From positions 1 through 41,161 of the forward strand of contig NZ_JACMNS010000004.1 in NCBI RefSeq assembly GCF_014378415.1: a DNA stretch of 41,161 bases. The letters run 5' to 3'. A model generated the notes under the pieces. The model saw nothing but the letters and a program-made list of their open reading frames with translations, did not search any database and was not told the DNA's origin. Within the stretch, counting starts at the first letter, position 1. The number at the start of each line of letters is the position of its first letter. The stretch comes from Aquabacterium sp. GTDB taxonomy: Bacteria; Pseudomonadota; Gammaproteobacteria; Burkholderiales; Burkholderiaceae_C. Of the stretch, positions 25,601 through 35,057 are shown in pieces. The position numbers and the translations under genes are program-made.

Positions 25601-28600
25601 GCTGCACTACCGCCAGCCCAACCCGCAGCTCGACCTGGCCAACACGCCCTTCAAGGTCCAGGCCGAGGCACGTGCCTGGCCGCGTGGCCCGCAGGTGCGT
25701 CGCGCGGCGGTCAGCTCGTTTGGCGTGGGCGGCACCAATGCCCACGTGGTGCTGGAAGAAGCGCCCGTGCAGGCGGTGACCGAAGACGAAGTGGCTGGCC
25801 GCTTGCACCTGCTGCCCTTGTCGGCCCGATCACCCCAGGCCGCGCTGCAGCGGGCCCAAGACCTGGCCAGCCACCTGGAGCGCCACCCGACCACACCCCT
25901 GTCCAGCCTGGTCGCCACCTTGACTCGTGGTCGCCAGCCCATGGCCCACCGCGTGGCCGTGGTGGCCAGCGATGCCGCCTCGGCCGTGGCCGCCCTGCGC
26001 GACCTGAAAGCCGCCAGCGCCGTCCCCAAGGCCAAACCCCGGGTGGTCTTCCTGTTCCCGGGCCAGGGCTCGCAGCATCCGGGCATGGCCCGTCAGTTGA
26101 TGGATCAGGCCCCGGCCTTCCGCGAAGCCTTTGAACAATGCCTGGCCGTGGCACCAGCCGATCTGGCCGCCCAGCTGCGCACCTGGCTGGTCGAGGCCGA
26201 ACCCAGTGATGCCGTGGCCGCCGCCAGCCTGGCCGAAACCCGGCACGCCCAGCCTGCGCTGTTCGCGGTGTCGTACTCATTGGCCGTTTGGCTGGACAGC
26301 TTGGGGATCAAGCCGCAGGCCATGATTGGCCACAGCATTGGCGAATACGCAGCGGCTTGCCATGCTGGCGTTTTGTCGCTGGCCGATGCCATGCGCGCCG
26401 TCATCGCCCGTGGCCAAGCCATGTTCGAGCAGCCGCCGGGCGCGATGCTGGCCGTGCGTGCCAGTGGCGATGTGGTCGGCCGCTTGCTGCCGGCGGGGGT
26501 CGAGCTGGCCGCCGCCAATGCCTCAACCTTGACGGTGGTGGCCGGTGGCTTTGATGACATCACCGCCTTCGCCACCCAGCTGGAAGCCCAGGACATCGGC
26601 ACCACGCGCTTGAAGGTCTCGCACGCCTTCCACAGCGCCAGCATGGACGGCGCCTTGCCGCAGGTGGCGCAAGCGCTGGCCCGTGCCACCCTGAGCGCGC
26701 CCAGCATCCCGGTGTATTCGTGCATCAGCGGCGCGCCCGTGCTGGCCAGTGAAGCCACCGACCCGGCCTATTGGGCCCGGCAGGTGCGCGCCACCGTGCA
26801 GTTCAGCCGCGCGGTGCAAGCCGAGCTTGCCCAAGGTGACACGGTGTTTGTCGAGGTCGGCCCCAGTCAGGCCTTGACCGCTTTGCTGCGCCAACACCGC
26901 ACGGCCGACAACACCGTGCCCCGCATCGTGGCCTTGCTGGGCCCCGCGCAAGACCCGGGCGCGCCCGCCACGCGTGCCTTGCAAGGCATCGGTGCCTTGT
27001 GGTGCGCGGGCGTCGACGTGGCCTGGCCCGTCTCTCGCCACGCCCGCCGGTGGCCCTTGCCCGCCTACCCCTTCCGGGGCGAGGTGCATTGGTTCAAACG
27101 CCGCACCGTGGCGCCTGTGGTGGCCACCGACACCCCCGTTCTTCTTCCTGCTTCGCCCGTTCCAGAGGATGTCCCGCCCATGAGCCGCCTACCCCGCCTT
27201 GAACAGGAACTCACCCGCATCCTCATGGAGGTCTCGGGCATCCCCGCCGAGTCCGTGCACCGCGACGCCACCTTTGTCGACCAGGGGCTGGATTCGCTGT
27301 CACTGACCCAGGCCACGCTGGAACTGGAGCGCGTGTTCGGCGTCAAGCTGCGCTTTCGCCGCCTGCTGGAAGACCTGGACACCGTGGCCAAGCTGGGCGA
27401 GTTTCTCGATGCCCAACTGCCTGCCGACAAATTTGCGTCGGCGCCCGTGGCCGCGCCGGTGGCGGCCGCGCAGCCCATGGTCCAGGCGGTGTTCGCCAAC
27501 ACCTTCGCGCCAGTCCAGGGCGATGCCGTCCATCAACTGATCCAGCAGCAGATGCAGTTGATGGCCCAGCAACTGGCCCTGCTGTCTGGTCAAGGCGTGA
27601 TGAGCGCGCCTGTGCTGGTTCAGACCAGTGCACCTGCACCGGCGGCCGCTTTGACCGCGCTGGACCAGCCCTCCAAAACATCCCTGCTTGAAAAGCCCTT
27701 TGGCGCCTCGGCCCGCATCACGCTGAACGCGCAGACCGACTTCACGCCCGCCCAGCGCCAATGGCTGGACGACTTCATCACACGCTACAACGCCCGCACT
27801 GGCCAGTCCAAGGCCTTCAGCCAGAAGCACCGCAAGGTCATGGCCGACCCGCGCGTGGTCACCGGCTTCAACACGCTGTGGAAAGACCTGGTCTACCCCA
27901 TCGTGGCCGACCGCTCCAAGGGCGCTCGCGTGTGGGACATCGATGGCAACGAGTACATCGACCTGCTGTCTTGCTTTGGCGCCAACCTGCTGGGCTACCA
28001 ACCCGACAGCGTGATTCAGGCCATGAAAGACCAGTTGGACCTGGGCATCGAAGTCGGGCCGCAACACCCCATGGCGGCCGAGGTGGCCGAGCTGATCTCC
28101 GAGTTCACGGGCATGGAGCGGGTGGCCTTTTGCAATACCGGCTCGGAAGCCGTGATGGGCGCCATGCGCATCGCACGCACGGTGACGGGCCGCAAGACGA
28201 TCGCCATCTTCACCAACTCGTACCACGGCATCTTTGACGAAGTCATCGTGCGCGGCACCAAGCAACTGCGTTCGCTGTCGGCCGCGCCGGGCATCCTGGC
28301 CAACGCTGTCGAAAACATCCTGGTGCTGGACTACGACAGTGAAGACTCGCTGAAAGTTTTGCGCGATCGCGGCCATGAACTGGCCGCGATCATGATCGAG
28401 CCCATCCAGAACAAGTACCCCACCTTGCAACCGCGCGCCTTCGTGCAATCGCTGCGACAGATCGCCGACAAGGCCGGTTGCGCGCTGATCTTCGACGAGG
28501 TCGTCACCGGCTTCAGGCTGGCCCCCGGCGGCGCACAAGAGTTCTACGGCGTGCGCTCCGACATCTCCACCTACGGCAAGATCATCGGCGGCGGCCTGCC

Positions 28601-31600
28601 CTTTGCCGCCATCGCGGGCGGGTCGGCCTGGCTGGACGCGCTGGACGGTGGCCACTGGCAATACGGCGATGACTCCTACCCCGAAGCGGGCGTCACCTAC
28701 TTCGCAGGCACCTTTGTGCGCCACCCGCTGGCCCTGGCCGCCGCGCGCGCTTCACTGCTGCACCTCAAGCAGGGCGGACGCCAGCTGTACGCCACGCTCA
28801 ACGGCCGCACGCAGAGTTTGGTCGATCGATTGAACAGCGCGTTTGCGTCTCGCGGCGCGCCGGTCAAGGCCGTGCACTGCGCCTCGCTGTGGCGCCTGAC
28901 CTGGGACGACAACCAGAAGTACGTCAGCCTGTTTTACTACCTGCTGCGCTTTCATGGCCTGCACCTGTACGAGCAGTTCGGCCACTTCGTCACCGAGGCC
29001 ATGGGCGATGCCGAGCTGGACCGCATCTTCACCGTGTTCACCCAATCGCTTGATGAGTTGATGGCCCTGGGCTTCATCGCGCCGCGCGAGGGCAGCACGC
29101 CACCGCCCGAGCGCGCAGCCCTGCCCAACCCCGCCCCCTTGACGCCCGGCCAGACCGAGCGTTGGCTGGCCGCCAGCTTCGACGCCAACGCGCGCATCGC
29201 GCTCAACGAATCCTTCTGCCTGAGCCTGCAAGGCGATGTCCACGAAACCGCGCTGGAAGCCGCCTTGCAAGACGTGCTGCAACGCCACGAAGCCTTCCGC
29301 ATCCACTTCGATGCGACCGAGCCGCTGCAGATCCTGGACGAACGCCACCAGCCCAGCATTGCCCGCGTCGACCTGCGCGGCCAAGCCGATGCGGCCCAAG
29401 CGCTGGACGCTTTCTGCGAGCAAGCCAGCCGCCAGGATCTCGCCCTGAGCGAAGCGCCTTTGGCCCGCGTGAGCCTGCTGCACTTGAGCGATGGCCGCGT
29501 GGTCGTGCACCTCGTGGCCAGCCACCTGGTGTTTGACGGCTGGGCCTCCAGCGTGATGCTGGCCGACCTGGCCACCGCCTACCGCGCCCGCAGCCTGGGC
29601 CTGAGCCCCACCTGGCCCGTCGCCGCCGAATCGCCGCGCCGCTTTGCCATCGACGAGCAAGCCCGTTGGGAGGGCCCCCAAGGTCAGGAAGATCTGGCCT
29701 TCTGGCGCCAGGCTTTGAGCCACGCCCCCCAGCCCATGAGCCTGGGCGACCGCACACCCCCAACGCCACGCCGCTTTGACGGCGACACCCTCCGGGCTCA
29801 AATCGATGGCCCGGTGTTGGCCGCGCTGCAAGCCAAGGCCCGCCATAACAAAGCCACCTTGTTCCAGGTCATGCTGGCCGCCGTGAGCATGCTGATCCAG
29901 CGGCGCAGCGGGCAAGATGACTTCGTGGTGTCCATCCCCTATGCCAGCCAAAGCCTGGCACGCCACGCGCCCCTGATCGCCGACGGCGTGCTCGACCTGC
30001 CCTTGCGTTTGCAATGCCAGGCGGGCCAAAGCTTCGAGGCCGTTCTCGGCCACGCCCGCAACAGTTTGATGGACGCGCTGGAACACCCCTTGGCCACCCA
30101 AGGCAGCGTGGCCCGCGCCATTGGCCGGCCCAGCATTGGCAGCCGCCCACCGCTGACCGGCGTGTTCTTCAACCTGAACCCGCGCGTGGACCTGAGCGGC
30201 TTTGCGCCTTTGCAAGCGCAGATGCACGAAGGGCGCAAGCTGGGCCTGCTCAGCGAAGTCATCTTCAACTTCTATGAGACACCGCAGGCCCTGACGCTGG
30301 ACCTGCACCACAGCACCGAGTTCTTCAGCCCGCAACGGGCCGCCGAACTTGTCGCCGACCTGCAAGCACTGTTGAGCGAGATCACGCAAACAAGTGGCGC
30401 ACCGGCAACCGCGTCACCCGCCGCCTCGCTCAGCCCCCAAGACCTGGCGCGCCTGCAAGCCTTCAACGCCACCAACACCGCCTATGAGACCGGCCTGCGC
30501 CTGGGCGACCTCATCAGCCGCAGCGCCCAACAGCACCCCCACGCCATCGCCGTTCGCTTTGAAGGCCAGGACATCAGCTACGCCCAGCTCAACCAGCAAG
30601 CCTGGGCCCTGGCCCACCGCCTGCGCGCTCAAGGCGTGGTGCCCGGCACCCTGGTTGGCGTCTGCCTGGAGCGCAGCATCGAACTGGTCGCCGCCCTGGT
30701 CGGCGTGGTCTACAGCGGCGGCGCCTACGTGCCGCTCGATCCGGCCTACCCCAACGAGCGCCTGGCCCACATGTGCGAAGACGCGTCCATGAACGTCATC
30801 GTCACGCGCCAGGCCGAATGGGCCAAGGCGGGCTCGGCCTTCCCGGCCTCGGCCTACATCCTGCGCGTGGACGAACCCGCACAAAGCACCACGCACGACA
30901 TCGCAACAACAGGCCCGCTGGTCGGCACACCACAAGACCCGGCCTACGTCATCTTCACCTCGGGCTCGACAGGCCGGCCCAAGGGCGCCATGAACGCGCA
31001 CCAGGGCATCGTCAACCGGCTGCAATGGATGCAGCAGGAATACCAACTCACCGAGCAAGACCGCGTCATCCAGAAAACGCCCTACAGCTTCGATGTGTCG
31101 GTCTGGGAGTTCTTTTGGCCACTGATGACCGGCGCCACCGTGGTCGTGGCCAAGCCCGATGGGCACCGCGACGCCAGCTACTTGGCCGGCCTGATCCGCC
31201 AGGAGCGGGTCACCGTGCTGCACTTCGTGCCCTCCATGCTGCACCTCTTTTTGGAAGAACCCGGCTTGGACCAGTGCACCTCGGTGCGGCAAGTGCTGTG
31301 CTCGGGCGAAGCCCTGCCCATCGATGCCGTCGATCGCTTCTTCGAGTGCCTGCCGCACGCCCAGTTGGGCAACCTGTATGGCCCGACCGAGGCCGCCGTT
31401 GACGTGACCTGGTGGGCTTGCCGCCCCAACGATCCGCGCCGCATCGTGCCGATTGGCCGCCCCATCGCCAACACGCGCATGCACGTGCTGGACGAGCAAC
31501 TGCGCCTGCTGCCGGTGGGCGCCGAAGGCGAGCTCTACATCGGCGGCGTCCAGGTCGGCATGGGCTACGTGGCCCGCCCCGACCTCACCGCCGAGCGCTT

Positions 31601-34600
31601 CCTGCCCGACCCCTTCAACCCCGGTGGCCGCCTGTACAAAACGGGCGACGTGGGCCGCTGGCTGGATGACGGCGCCATCGAGTACCTGGGCCGGGCCGAC
31701 CACCAGGTCAAGGTCCGCGGCAACCGCATTGAGCTGGGCGAAATCGAAACGCAACTGGCCAGCCACGCCCAAGTCAAGCGCTGCGTGGTCGTGGCCCGCG
31801 AGTTCGGGCCCGGCGATGTGCGCCTGGTCGCCTACATCGTGCCCCAAGGCACGCCGCCCGATGCGGCCCAGGTCAAGGCCCACCTGTCGGCCCAATTGCC
31901 GGAGTACATGCTGCCGCAGCACACGGTCATCCTGGACACGATCCCGCTGCTGCCCAACGGCAAGATCGACCGCAAGGCCCTGCCCGCACCCGCCGAAACC
32001 AAGGCCACGCTCAGCGCGCTGGCCCAAGCCCCGCGCAACGAGCTGGAGCAGGCCATCGCCCAGGCCATGCAGACCATGCTCAAAGTGCCCCAAGTCAGCA
32101 TTGACGACGACTTCTTCGCGCTGGGTGGCCACTCACTGCTGGCCGCCCGCGTGATCGGGCAACTCAACAAGCAACTGGGCTTGCAGCTGACTTTGCGCAG
32201 TTTGTTCGAAGCGCCCACGGTCGCCAAGCTGGCCAGCGCCATCGAGCAACAAAGCGGCGCAGCCAACCCCGCCGCCCAACGCGCGCCCATCGTGCACCGA
32301 GCCCAGCAAGGCACGGCACCCTTGACCCTGATGCAAGAGCGCATCCGCTTCATTGAAGAGTTGCAACCCGGCCGCGTGGTCTACAACGCGCCCTCGGCCC
32401 ACCGCCTCACTGGCCCCATGGACCTGGCCGCCTTCGACCGCGCCTTTCAAGAGATGGTGCGCCGACAACCGGCCTTGCGCACCTCCATCGTGCGCGAAGG
32501 CGACCACCACATCCAGAGGACCTTTGATCACATCGATGTCAGCCTGCTGCCGCTGGAAGACTTGAGCCACCTGAGTGGCGCCGCGCAAGAGGCGTTGCTG
32601 GCCCAGCGCCTGGACGCGCTCACCGCCGAGACCTTCGACCTCGGCCAGGCGCCCTTGCTCAAGATGCGCCTGTTCAAGCTGAGCGATCAGCAGCACGCCT
32701 TGTTCTTCATGACCCACCACGTGCTGTGGGATGGCTGGTCTTTCGACATCCTTTACACCGAGATTTCGGCGCTGTACGAGGCCTTCCTCAAAGGCGAAAC
32801 CCCCTCGCTGCCCGCGCCCACCATCACCTACGGCGACTATGCCCAATGGCACACCGAGTGGCTGCAAAGCCAGGAGCTCTCAGACCAGGTCGCCTACTGG
32901 ACCAAGCAGTTCGCCACCGGCCCCTTGCCCAAGGCGCCCGTGGGCGACGTGCCCCGGCAACTGGCCACCAGTGGCCTGGGCTCGACCGAGTGGATGCACA
33001 TGGACAGCACCCTCGTCGAGCAAGTCCGCGAGGTCGCCAAGCAAACCGGCAGCACGGTCAGCATCGTCATGCTCTCGGTTTACGCGGCCTTGATGTCGCA
33101 ATGGCTGGGCGACAGCCACCCGGCCATCGGCATGCCCGTGCGCGGGCGCACCGCCGCCGAGCTCGAAGGCCTCATGGGCTTCTTCAACAACATGCTGCCC
33201 ATCCGCCTGGCGGTCAACACCACCCTGAGCTGCACCGACTGGATCAAGTCCGTGCGCCAGACCATGGTCGACGCCTTTGCCAGCCAGGACGCACCGTTCG
33301 AAGTGCTCGCGCGCGACCTAGATGGTCAGCGCGCCGGTGCGGCCACGCGCCTGTACCAGGTCATGTTCTCCTTCCAGGATGCCCGCCAGCGCCAGACCCA
33401 TTGGGGCCCGCTGGCCCACGAGCGCATCCCGCTGCTGCAAAAGGGCGCCACCGAAGACCTGAACCTGTGGATGGTTGAGATCCCCGGCGGCATCGAAGGC
33501 GGCCTGCAGTACAACGCCGAGCTCTTCCAGCCCGCCACCGTGGCCGCACTGCGCGACCGCTTCCTGCGCCTGCTGAGTGAGCTCGCCAGCGATCCACGCC
33601 AGCCCGTTCGCCAGTTGCTGGCCACCAGCCCGACCGATCAGGATCAGCTCAAGCGCTTGAGCCAGGCGGCCTTGCCCAGGCAGGACGCCGCGCCTGACAT
33701 CGTCGAGGCGCTGATCGCCCACATCAAGGCCCAACCAGGCCGACCCGCGTTGCGCCTGGGTGATCAAAGCCTGAGCCTGGGCGAGTTGGGTCTGCGCCTG
33801 GATCAACTCGAAGGGCTGCTGCGCCCTCACCTGACTGGCGCACGCGACACCGTGGTGGTCCACACCACCGACCCCTTGATCAGGCTGCTGGCGGGCGTGG
33901 CAGCGCTGCGTTGCGAAGCGCAAGTGCTGCTGGGCGCGCCCCTGCCCAGCCATGCCAACCACGCCGTGTTCGTCAGCGACCAGCGACCGCCCCCTGGCAC
34001 GGCACCCTGGGTGGACACGAACACCTTGCCCGGCGCGCACATCAACGCCAGCCCCACGGAAGTAACCACACCCACCATCGCCGTGAACAAGGCGACCTTG
34101 TCCAGCCTGTGCGCCGCCCTGGCCGGCCACACGCAGGTGTTGCCCTCCGACCAAGTCATGGTGCTGGACGACCCGGCCACCGCGCCCTCCATGCTGCTCC
34201 AGGCCCTGCAAACCTGGGCGGCCCAAGCCTGCCTGGTCGTCGTGCCTGCGCCCCAGGCCCAGGACGGCCTGCACCTCATCAAGCTCATCAAGACGCAATC
34301 CATCGGCCAACTGGAAGCACCCGCCAACACCTGGCGGCGCATCCTGGCCGCCCGCCAAGGCGCCACGCTCTCGCTGACCGCCTGGCTGCAAGCCACCGAA
34401 TCGACGCCCGACTTGGTCAAGGCCTTGCTCGAGGCGGGCTGCACCGTGCTGTCCTGCCACCGCCCTGCCCCCTTGGGCCTGCCGGTCACCGCCGACCTGC
34501 TGACCGGCCGACGCGATTCTGGTGTGATGGGCCGCCCCTTGCTCGACGGCGTCCTGTCCATCGTGGACGAACAACATCAAACCCTGCTGCCGGTTGGCGC

Positions 34601-35057
34601 CGCCGGCCACCTGCAACTGACGCTGGGCAAGGCGGTGATCCACACCGGCGTTCCGGCACGCTGGCGCAACGACGGCCGACTGCAAAGCCTGGACGAGCAG
34701 ATCGAACCCACGGGCACCCGCCGCGCGGCCTCGGCCAACCCGGGCACCCCCACCGAGCAACTCATCGCCAAGGTCTGGGAAGACATCCTGGGTTTGAAGA
34801 ACATCAGCCTTCACGACAACTTCTTTGACCTGGGCGGCACCTCATTGCAAGTCATGCAAGCCGTTCAAAAAATAGAACAAGCCCTGGGCAAACGCATCTC
34901 TCCGCAGCGCTATGTGTTTGACACCCTGTCCCAACTGGCCATGGTCTACAACGCTGACGCGGACCAGGCGGCCCACCACACCACCGCCGCGCCGCCTGCC
35001 ACGGCCACCTCAGGCAGCCTGATGCAACGCATCGTCGGACTGGTCAGGCGCGCATGA
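22629..35057 (+). CDS. Hybrid NRPS-PKS megasynthase A-T-KS-AT-ACP-AMT-C-A-T-C-(A)-T
   Basis: A 4142-residue assembly-line enzyme (numbering from ATG 22629; TTG 22620 and ATG 22644 are alternatives, none with a clear Shine-Dalgarno).
A1, about 20-515, has LFTSGSTGRPKG and pocket residues DVQFVAHVV, the proline pattern.
T1 has phosphopantetheine Ser565.
KS, about 620-1047, has Cys790 (TACSTS), His926 (HGTGT) and His966.
AT, about 1138-1470, has Ser1236 in GHSIGEY and HAFHS, indicating malonyl-CoA.
ACP has Ser1556 (GLDSL).
A class III PLP aminotransferase, about 1690-2150, has Lys1984 (YGKIIGGG).
C1 has SHLVFDG (His2299).
A2, about 2620-3115, has pocket DVWHLSLVD, the serine pattern.
T2 has Ser3169.
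C2 has HHVLWDG (3363-3369).
An adenylation remnant lies at about 3685-4030.
T3 has Ser4072.
There is no KR, DH, ER, epimerisation or thioesterase domain. Predicted steps: prolyl loading, one malonate extension, amination of the beta-keto group, then condensation with serine. The order parallels MycA/ItuA. The stop overlaps the next start by 4 nt. Confidence 0.95.
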   Translation: MTTVPMATQEIPSSRNVTTPPALSHWLRAASDKNPDGIALEYSETRLSYAVLSNKVHQQAQLLLAAGLVPGDRIAIAATRSADTVIAILAAVEAGVAYVPLDLSYPADRLQAMLTDAQPRVVVGEPGALSALQALVGPMPSLHAVAAPQGMPYAAASDLAYVLFTSGSTGRPKGVAMGDLPLRHLIQWHAQHPRLGQTARTLQFAPLSFDVHFQEIFSTLACGGTLVLIPDSHRRDPALLRQALQTQGVERIFLPYVALQMLAQADEEAHAEGKPPLVLREVVSAGEQLQVTPTIRALFERLPQAALHNHYGPTESHVVTAFELTGPPASWPGIPPIGTALPHVLVALRDPETGLLSVGDTGELLLGGETLAHGYLGQAQLSADRFLDGPADLPGRWYATGDLVSRHGEGVLTYQGRIDQQLKVDGFRIEPGDIELALMAHESVQDAAVTAPNVPGSGRQLVAHVVLRPGSPALAHMLGPWRQWLRERLPDYMIPVRFIALDKLPTTPSGKIDRRSLPLPAIEPSASADLSSLPVIDRLRSVWQELLGLSDLADDANVFDAGARSLLVMRFVGRLKQLGLNLSVAEVYDRPTIAGMRDSLEGAAAPVRRHGPTSPQDHDGIAIIGMSVRADNAHDLDTFWDNLLADREGIRRFAPHELDPSVPQDLRNRPNFVAARGVLEDADRFDAAFFGISAREATVLDPQQRLFLELCWSALENAAIDPSRGQDRIGVYAGSANNTYLPAMRQEDPELIQRHGEFATMLASEKDYVATRAANRLNLRGPAVSIHTACSTSLVAITQAWHALAQGQCDVALAGGVTLVVPQISGYLHVEGSMESADGRCRPFDAEASGTVFASGGGVVVLKRLKQALADGDTVYGVIKGVGLNNDGGDKASFTAPSVSGQAEAIAMALDHAGVNARSIGYVEAHGTGTSLGDPIEIAALSRAWSRDTADKQFCQLGSIKGHLGHTVAAAGVLGLIKATLSMHREIIPGTLHYRQPNPQLDLANTPFKVQAEARAWPRGPQVRRAAVSSFGVGGTNAHVVLEEAPVQAVTEDEVAGRLHLLPLSARSPQAALQRAQDLASHLERHPTTPLSSLVATLTRGRQPMAHRVAVVASDAASAVAALRDLKAASAVPKAKPRVVFLFPGQGSQHPGMARQLMDQAPAFREAFEQCLAVAPADLAAQLRTWLVEAEPSDAVAAASLAETRHAQPALFAVSYSLAVWLDSLGIKPQAMIGHSIGEYAAACHAGVLSLADAMRAVIARGQAMFEQPPGAMLAVRASGDVVGRLLPAGVELAAANASTLTVVAGGFDDITAFATQLEAQDIGTTRLKVSHAFHSASMDGALPQVAQALARATLSAPSIPVYSCISGAPVLASEATDPAYWARQVRATVQFSRAVQAELAQGDTVFVEVGPSQALTALLRQHRTADNTVPRIVALLGPAQDPGAPATRALQGIGALWCAGVDVAWPVSRHARRWPLPAYPFRGEVHWFKRRTVAPVVATDTPVLLPASPVPEDVPPMSRLPRLEQELTRILMEVSGIPAESVHRDATFVDQGLDSLSLTQATLELERVFGVKLRFRRLLEDLDTVAKLGEFLDAQLPADKFASAPVAAPVAAAQPMVQAVFANTFAPVQGDAVHQLIQQQMQLMAQQLALLSGQGVMSAPVLVQTSAPAPAAALTALDQPSKTSLLEKPFGASARITLNAQTDFTPAQRQWLDDFITRYNARTGQSKAFSQKHRKVMADPRVVTGFNTLWKDLVYPIVADRSKGARVWDIDGNEYIDLLSCFGANLLGYQPDSVIQAMKDQLDLGIEVGPQHPMAAEVAELISEFTGMERVAFCNTGSEAVMGAMRIARTVTGRKTIAIFTNSYHGIFDEVIVRGTKQLRSLSAAPGILANAVENILVLDYDSEDSLKVLRDRGHELAAIMIEPIQNKYPTLQPRAFVQSLRQIADKAGCALIFDEVVTGFRLAPGGAQEFYGVRSDISTYGKIIGGGLPFAAIAGGSAWLDALDGGHWQYGDDSYPEAGVTYFAGTFVRHPLALAAARASLLHLKQGGRQLYATLNGRTQSLVDRLNSAFASRGAPVKAVHCASLWRLTWDDNQKYVSLFYYLLRFHGLHLYEQFGHFVTEAMGDAELDRIFTVFTQSLDELMALGFIAPREGSTPPPERAALPNPAPLTPGQTERWLAASFDANARIALNESFCLSLQGDVHETALEAALQDVLQRHEAFRIHFDATEPLQILDERHQPSIARVDLRGQADAAQALDAFCEQASRQDLALSEAPLARVSLLHLSDGRVVVHLVASHLVFDGWASSVMLADLATAYRARSLGLSPTWPVAAESPRRFAIDEQARWEGPQGQEDLAFWRQALSHAPQPMSLGDRTPPTPRRFDGDTLRAQIDGPVLAALQAKARHNKATLFQVMLAAVSMLIQRRSGQDDFVVSIPYASQSLARHAPLIADGVLDLPLRLQCQAGQSFEAVLGHARNSLMDALEHPLATQGSVARAIGRPSIGSRPPLTGVFFNLNPRVDLSGFAPLQAQMHEGRKLGLLSEVIFNFYETPQALTLDLHHSTEFFSPQRAAELVADLQALLSEITQTSGAPATASPAASLSPQDLARLQAFNATNTAYETGLRLGDLISRSAQQHPHAIAVRFEGQDISYAQLNQQAWALAHRLRAQGVVPGTLVGVCLERSIELVAALVGVVYSGGAYVPLDPAYPNERLAHMCEDASMNVIVTRQAEWAKAGSAFPASAYILRVDEPAQSTTHDIATTGPLVGTPQDPAYVIFTSGSTGRPKGAMNAHQGIVNRLQWMQQEYQLTEQDRVIQKTPYSFDVSVWEFFWPLMTGATVVVAKPDGHRDASYLAGLIRQERVTVLHFVPSMLHLFLEEPGLDQCTSVRQVLCSGEALPIDAVDRFFECLPHAQLGNLYGPTEAAVDVTWWACRPNDPRRIVPIGRPIANTRMHVLDEQLRLLPVGAEGELYIGGVQVGMGYVARPDLTAERFLPDPFNPGGRLYKTGDVGRWLDDGAIEYLGRADHQVKVRGNRIELGEIETQLASHAQVKRCVVVAREFGPGDVRLVAYIVPQGTPPDAAQVKAHLSAQLPEYMLPQHTVILDTIPLLPNGKIDRKALPAPAETKATLSALAQAPRNELEQAIAQAMQTMLKVPQVSIDDDFFALGGHSLLAARVIGQLNKQLGLQLTLRSLFEAPTVAKLASAIEQQSGAANPAAQRAPIVHRAQQGTAPLTLMQERIRFIEELQPGRVVYNAPSAHRLTGPMDLAAFDRAFQEMVRRQPALRTSIVREGDHHIQRTFDHIDVSLLPLEDLSHLSGAAQEALLAQRLDALTAETFDLGQAPLLKMRLFKLSDQQHALFFMTHHVLWDGWSFDILYTEISALYEAFLKGETPSLPAPTITYGDYAQWHTEWLQSQELSDQVAYWTKQFATGPLPKAPVGDVPRQLATSGLGSTEWMHMDSTLVEQVREVAKQTGSTVSIVMLSVYAALMSQWLGDSHPAIGMPVRGRTAAELEGLMGFFNNMLPIRLAVNTTLSCTDWIKSVRQTMVDAFASQDAPFEVLARDLDGQRAGAATRLYQVMFSFQDARQRQTHWGPLAHERIPLLQKGATEDLNLWMVEIPGGIEGGLQYNAELFQPATVAALRDRFLRLLSELASDPRQPVRQLLATSPTDQDQLKRLSQAALPRQDAAPDIVEALIAHIKAQPGRPALRLGDQSLSLGELGLRLDQLEGLLRPHLTGARDTVVVHTTDPLIRLLAGVAALRCEAQVLLGAPLPSHANHAVFVSDQRPPPGTAPWVDTNTLPGAHINASPTEVTTPTIAVNKATLSSLCAALAGHTQVLPSDQVMVLDDPATAPSMLLQALQTWAAQACLVVVPAPQAQDGLHLIKLIKTQSIGQLEAPANTWRRILAARQGATLSLTAWLQATESTPDLVKALLEAGCTVLSCHRPAPLGLPVTADLLTGRRDSGVMGRPLLDGVLSIVDEQHQTLLPVGAAGHLQLTLGKAVIHTGVPARWRNDGRLQSLDEQIEPTGTRRAASANPGTPTEQLIAKVWEDILGLKNISLHDNFFDLGGTSLQVMQAVQKIEQALGKRISPQRYVFDTLSQLAMVYNADADQAAHHTTAAPPATATSGSLMQRIVGLVRRA
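33690..34715 (+). other. Eroded adenylation domain inside the megasynthase
   Basis: Between C2 and the last carrier domain lie about 340 residues that still show traces of an adenylation fold: IVEALIAHIKAQPGRPALRL near the start, GRPLLDGVLSIVDEQHQTLL (A6-like) and VIHTGVPARWRNDGRL (A7-like). The ATP loop (SGSTGRPKG), YGPTE, TGD, GRxDxQ-K and the A10 lysine are all missing. The frame is intact and ordinary in codon use. It should not activate an amino acid, so the last carrier must be charged in another way or stay unused. Confidence 0.75.

Noticed and set aside
30414-32132. Long minus-strand open frame (572 codons) opposite the megasynthase, and similar ones at 24201-25808, 28752-30389 and 33318-34814
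   Set aside because: They are shadows caused by high GC content: compositions rich in Gln, His, Ala and Gly, no family resemblance, and full overlap with well-supported domains on the plus strand.
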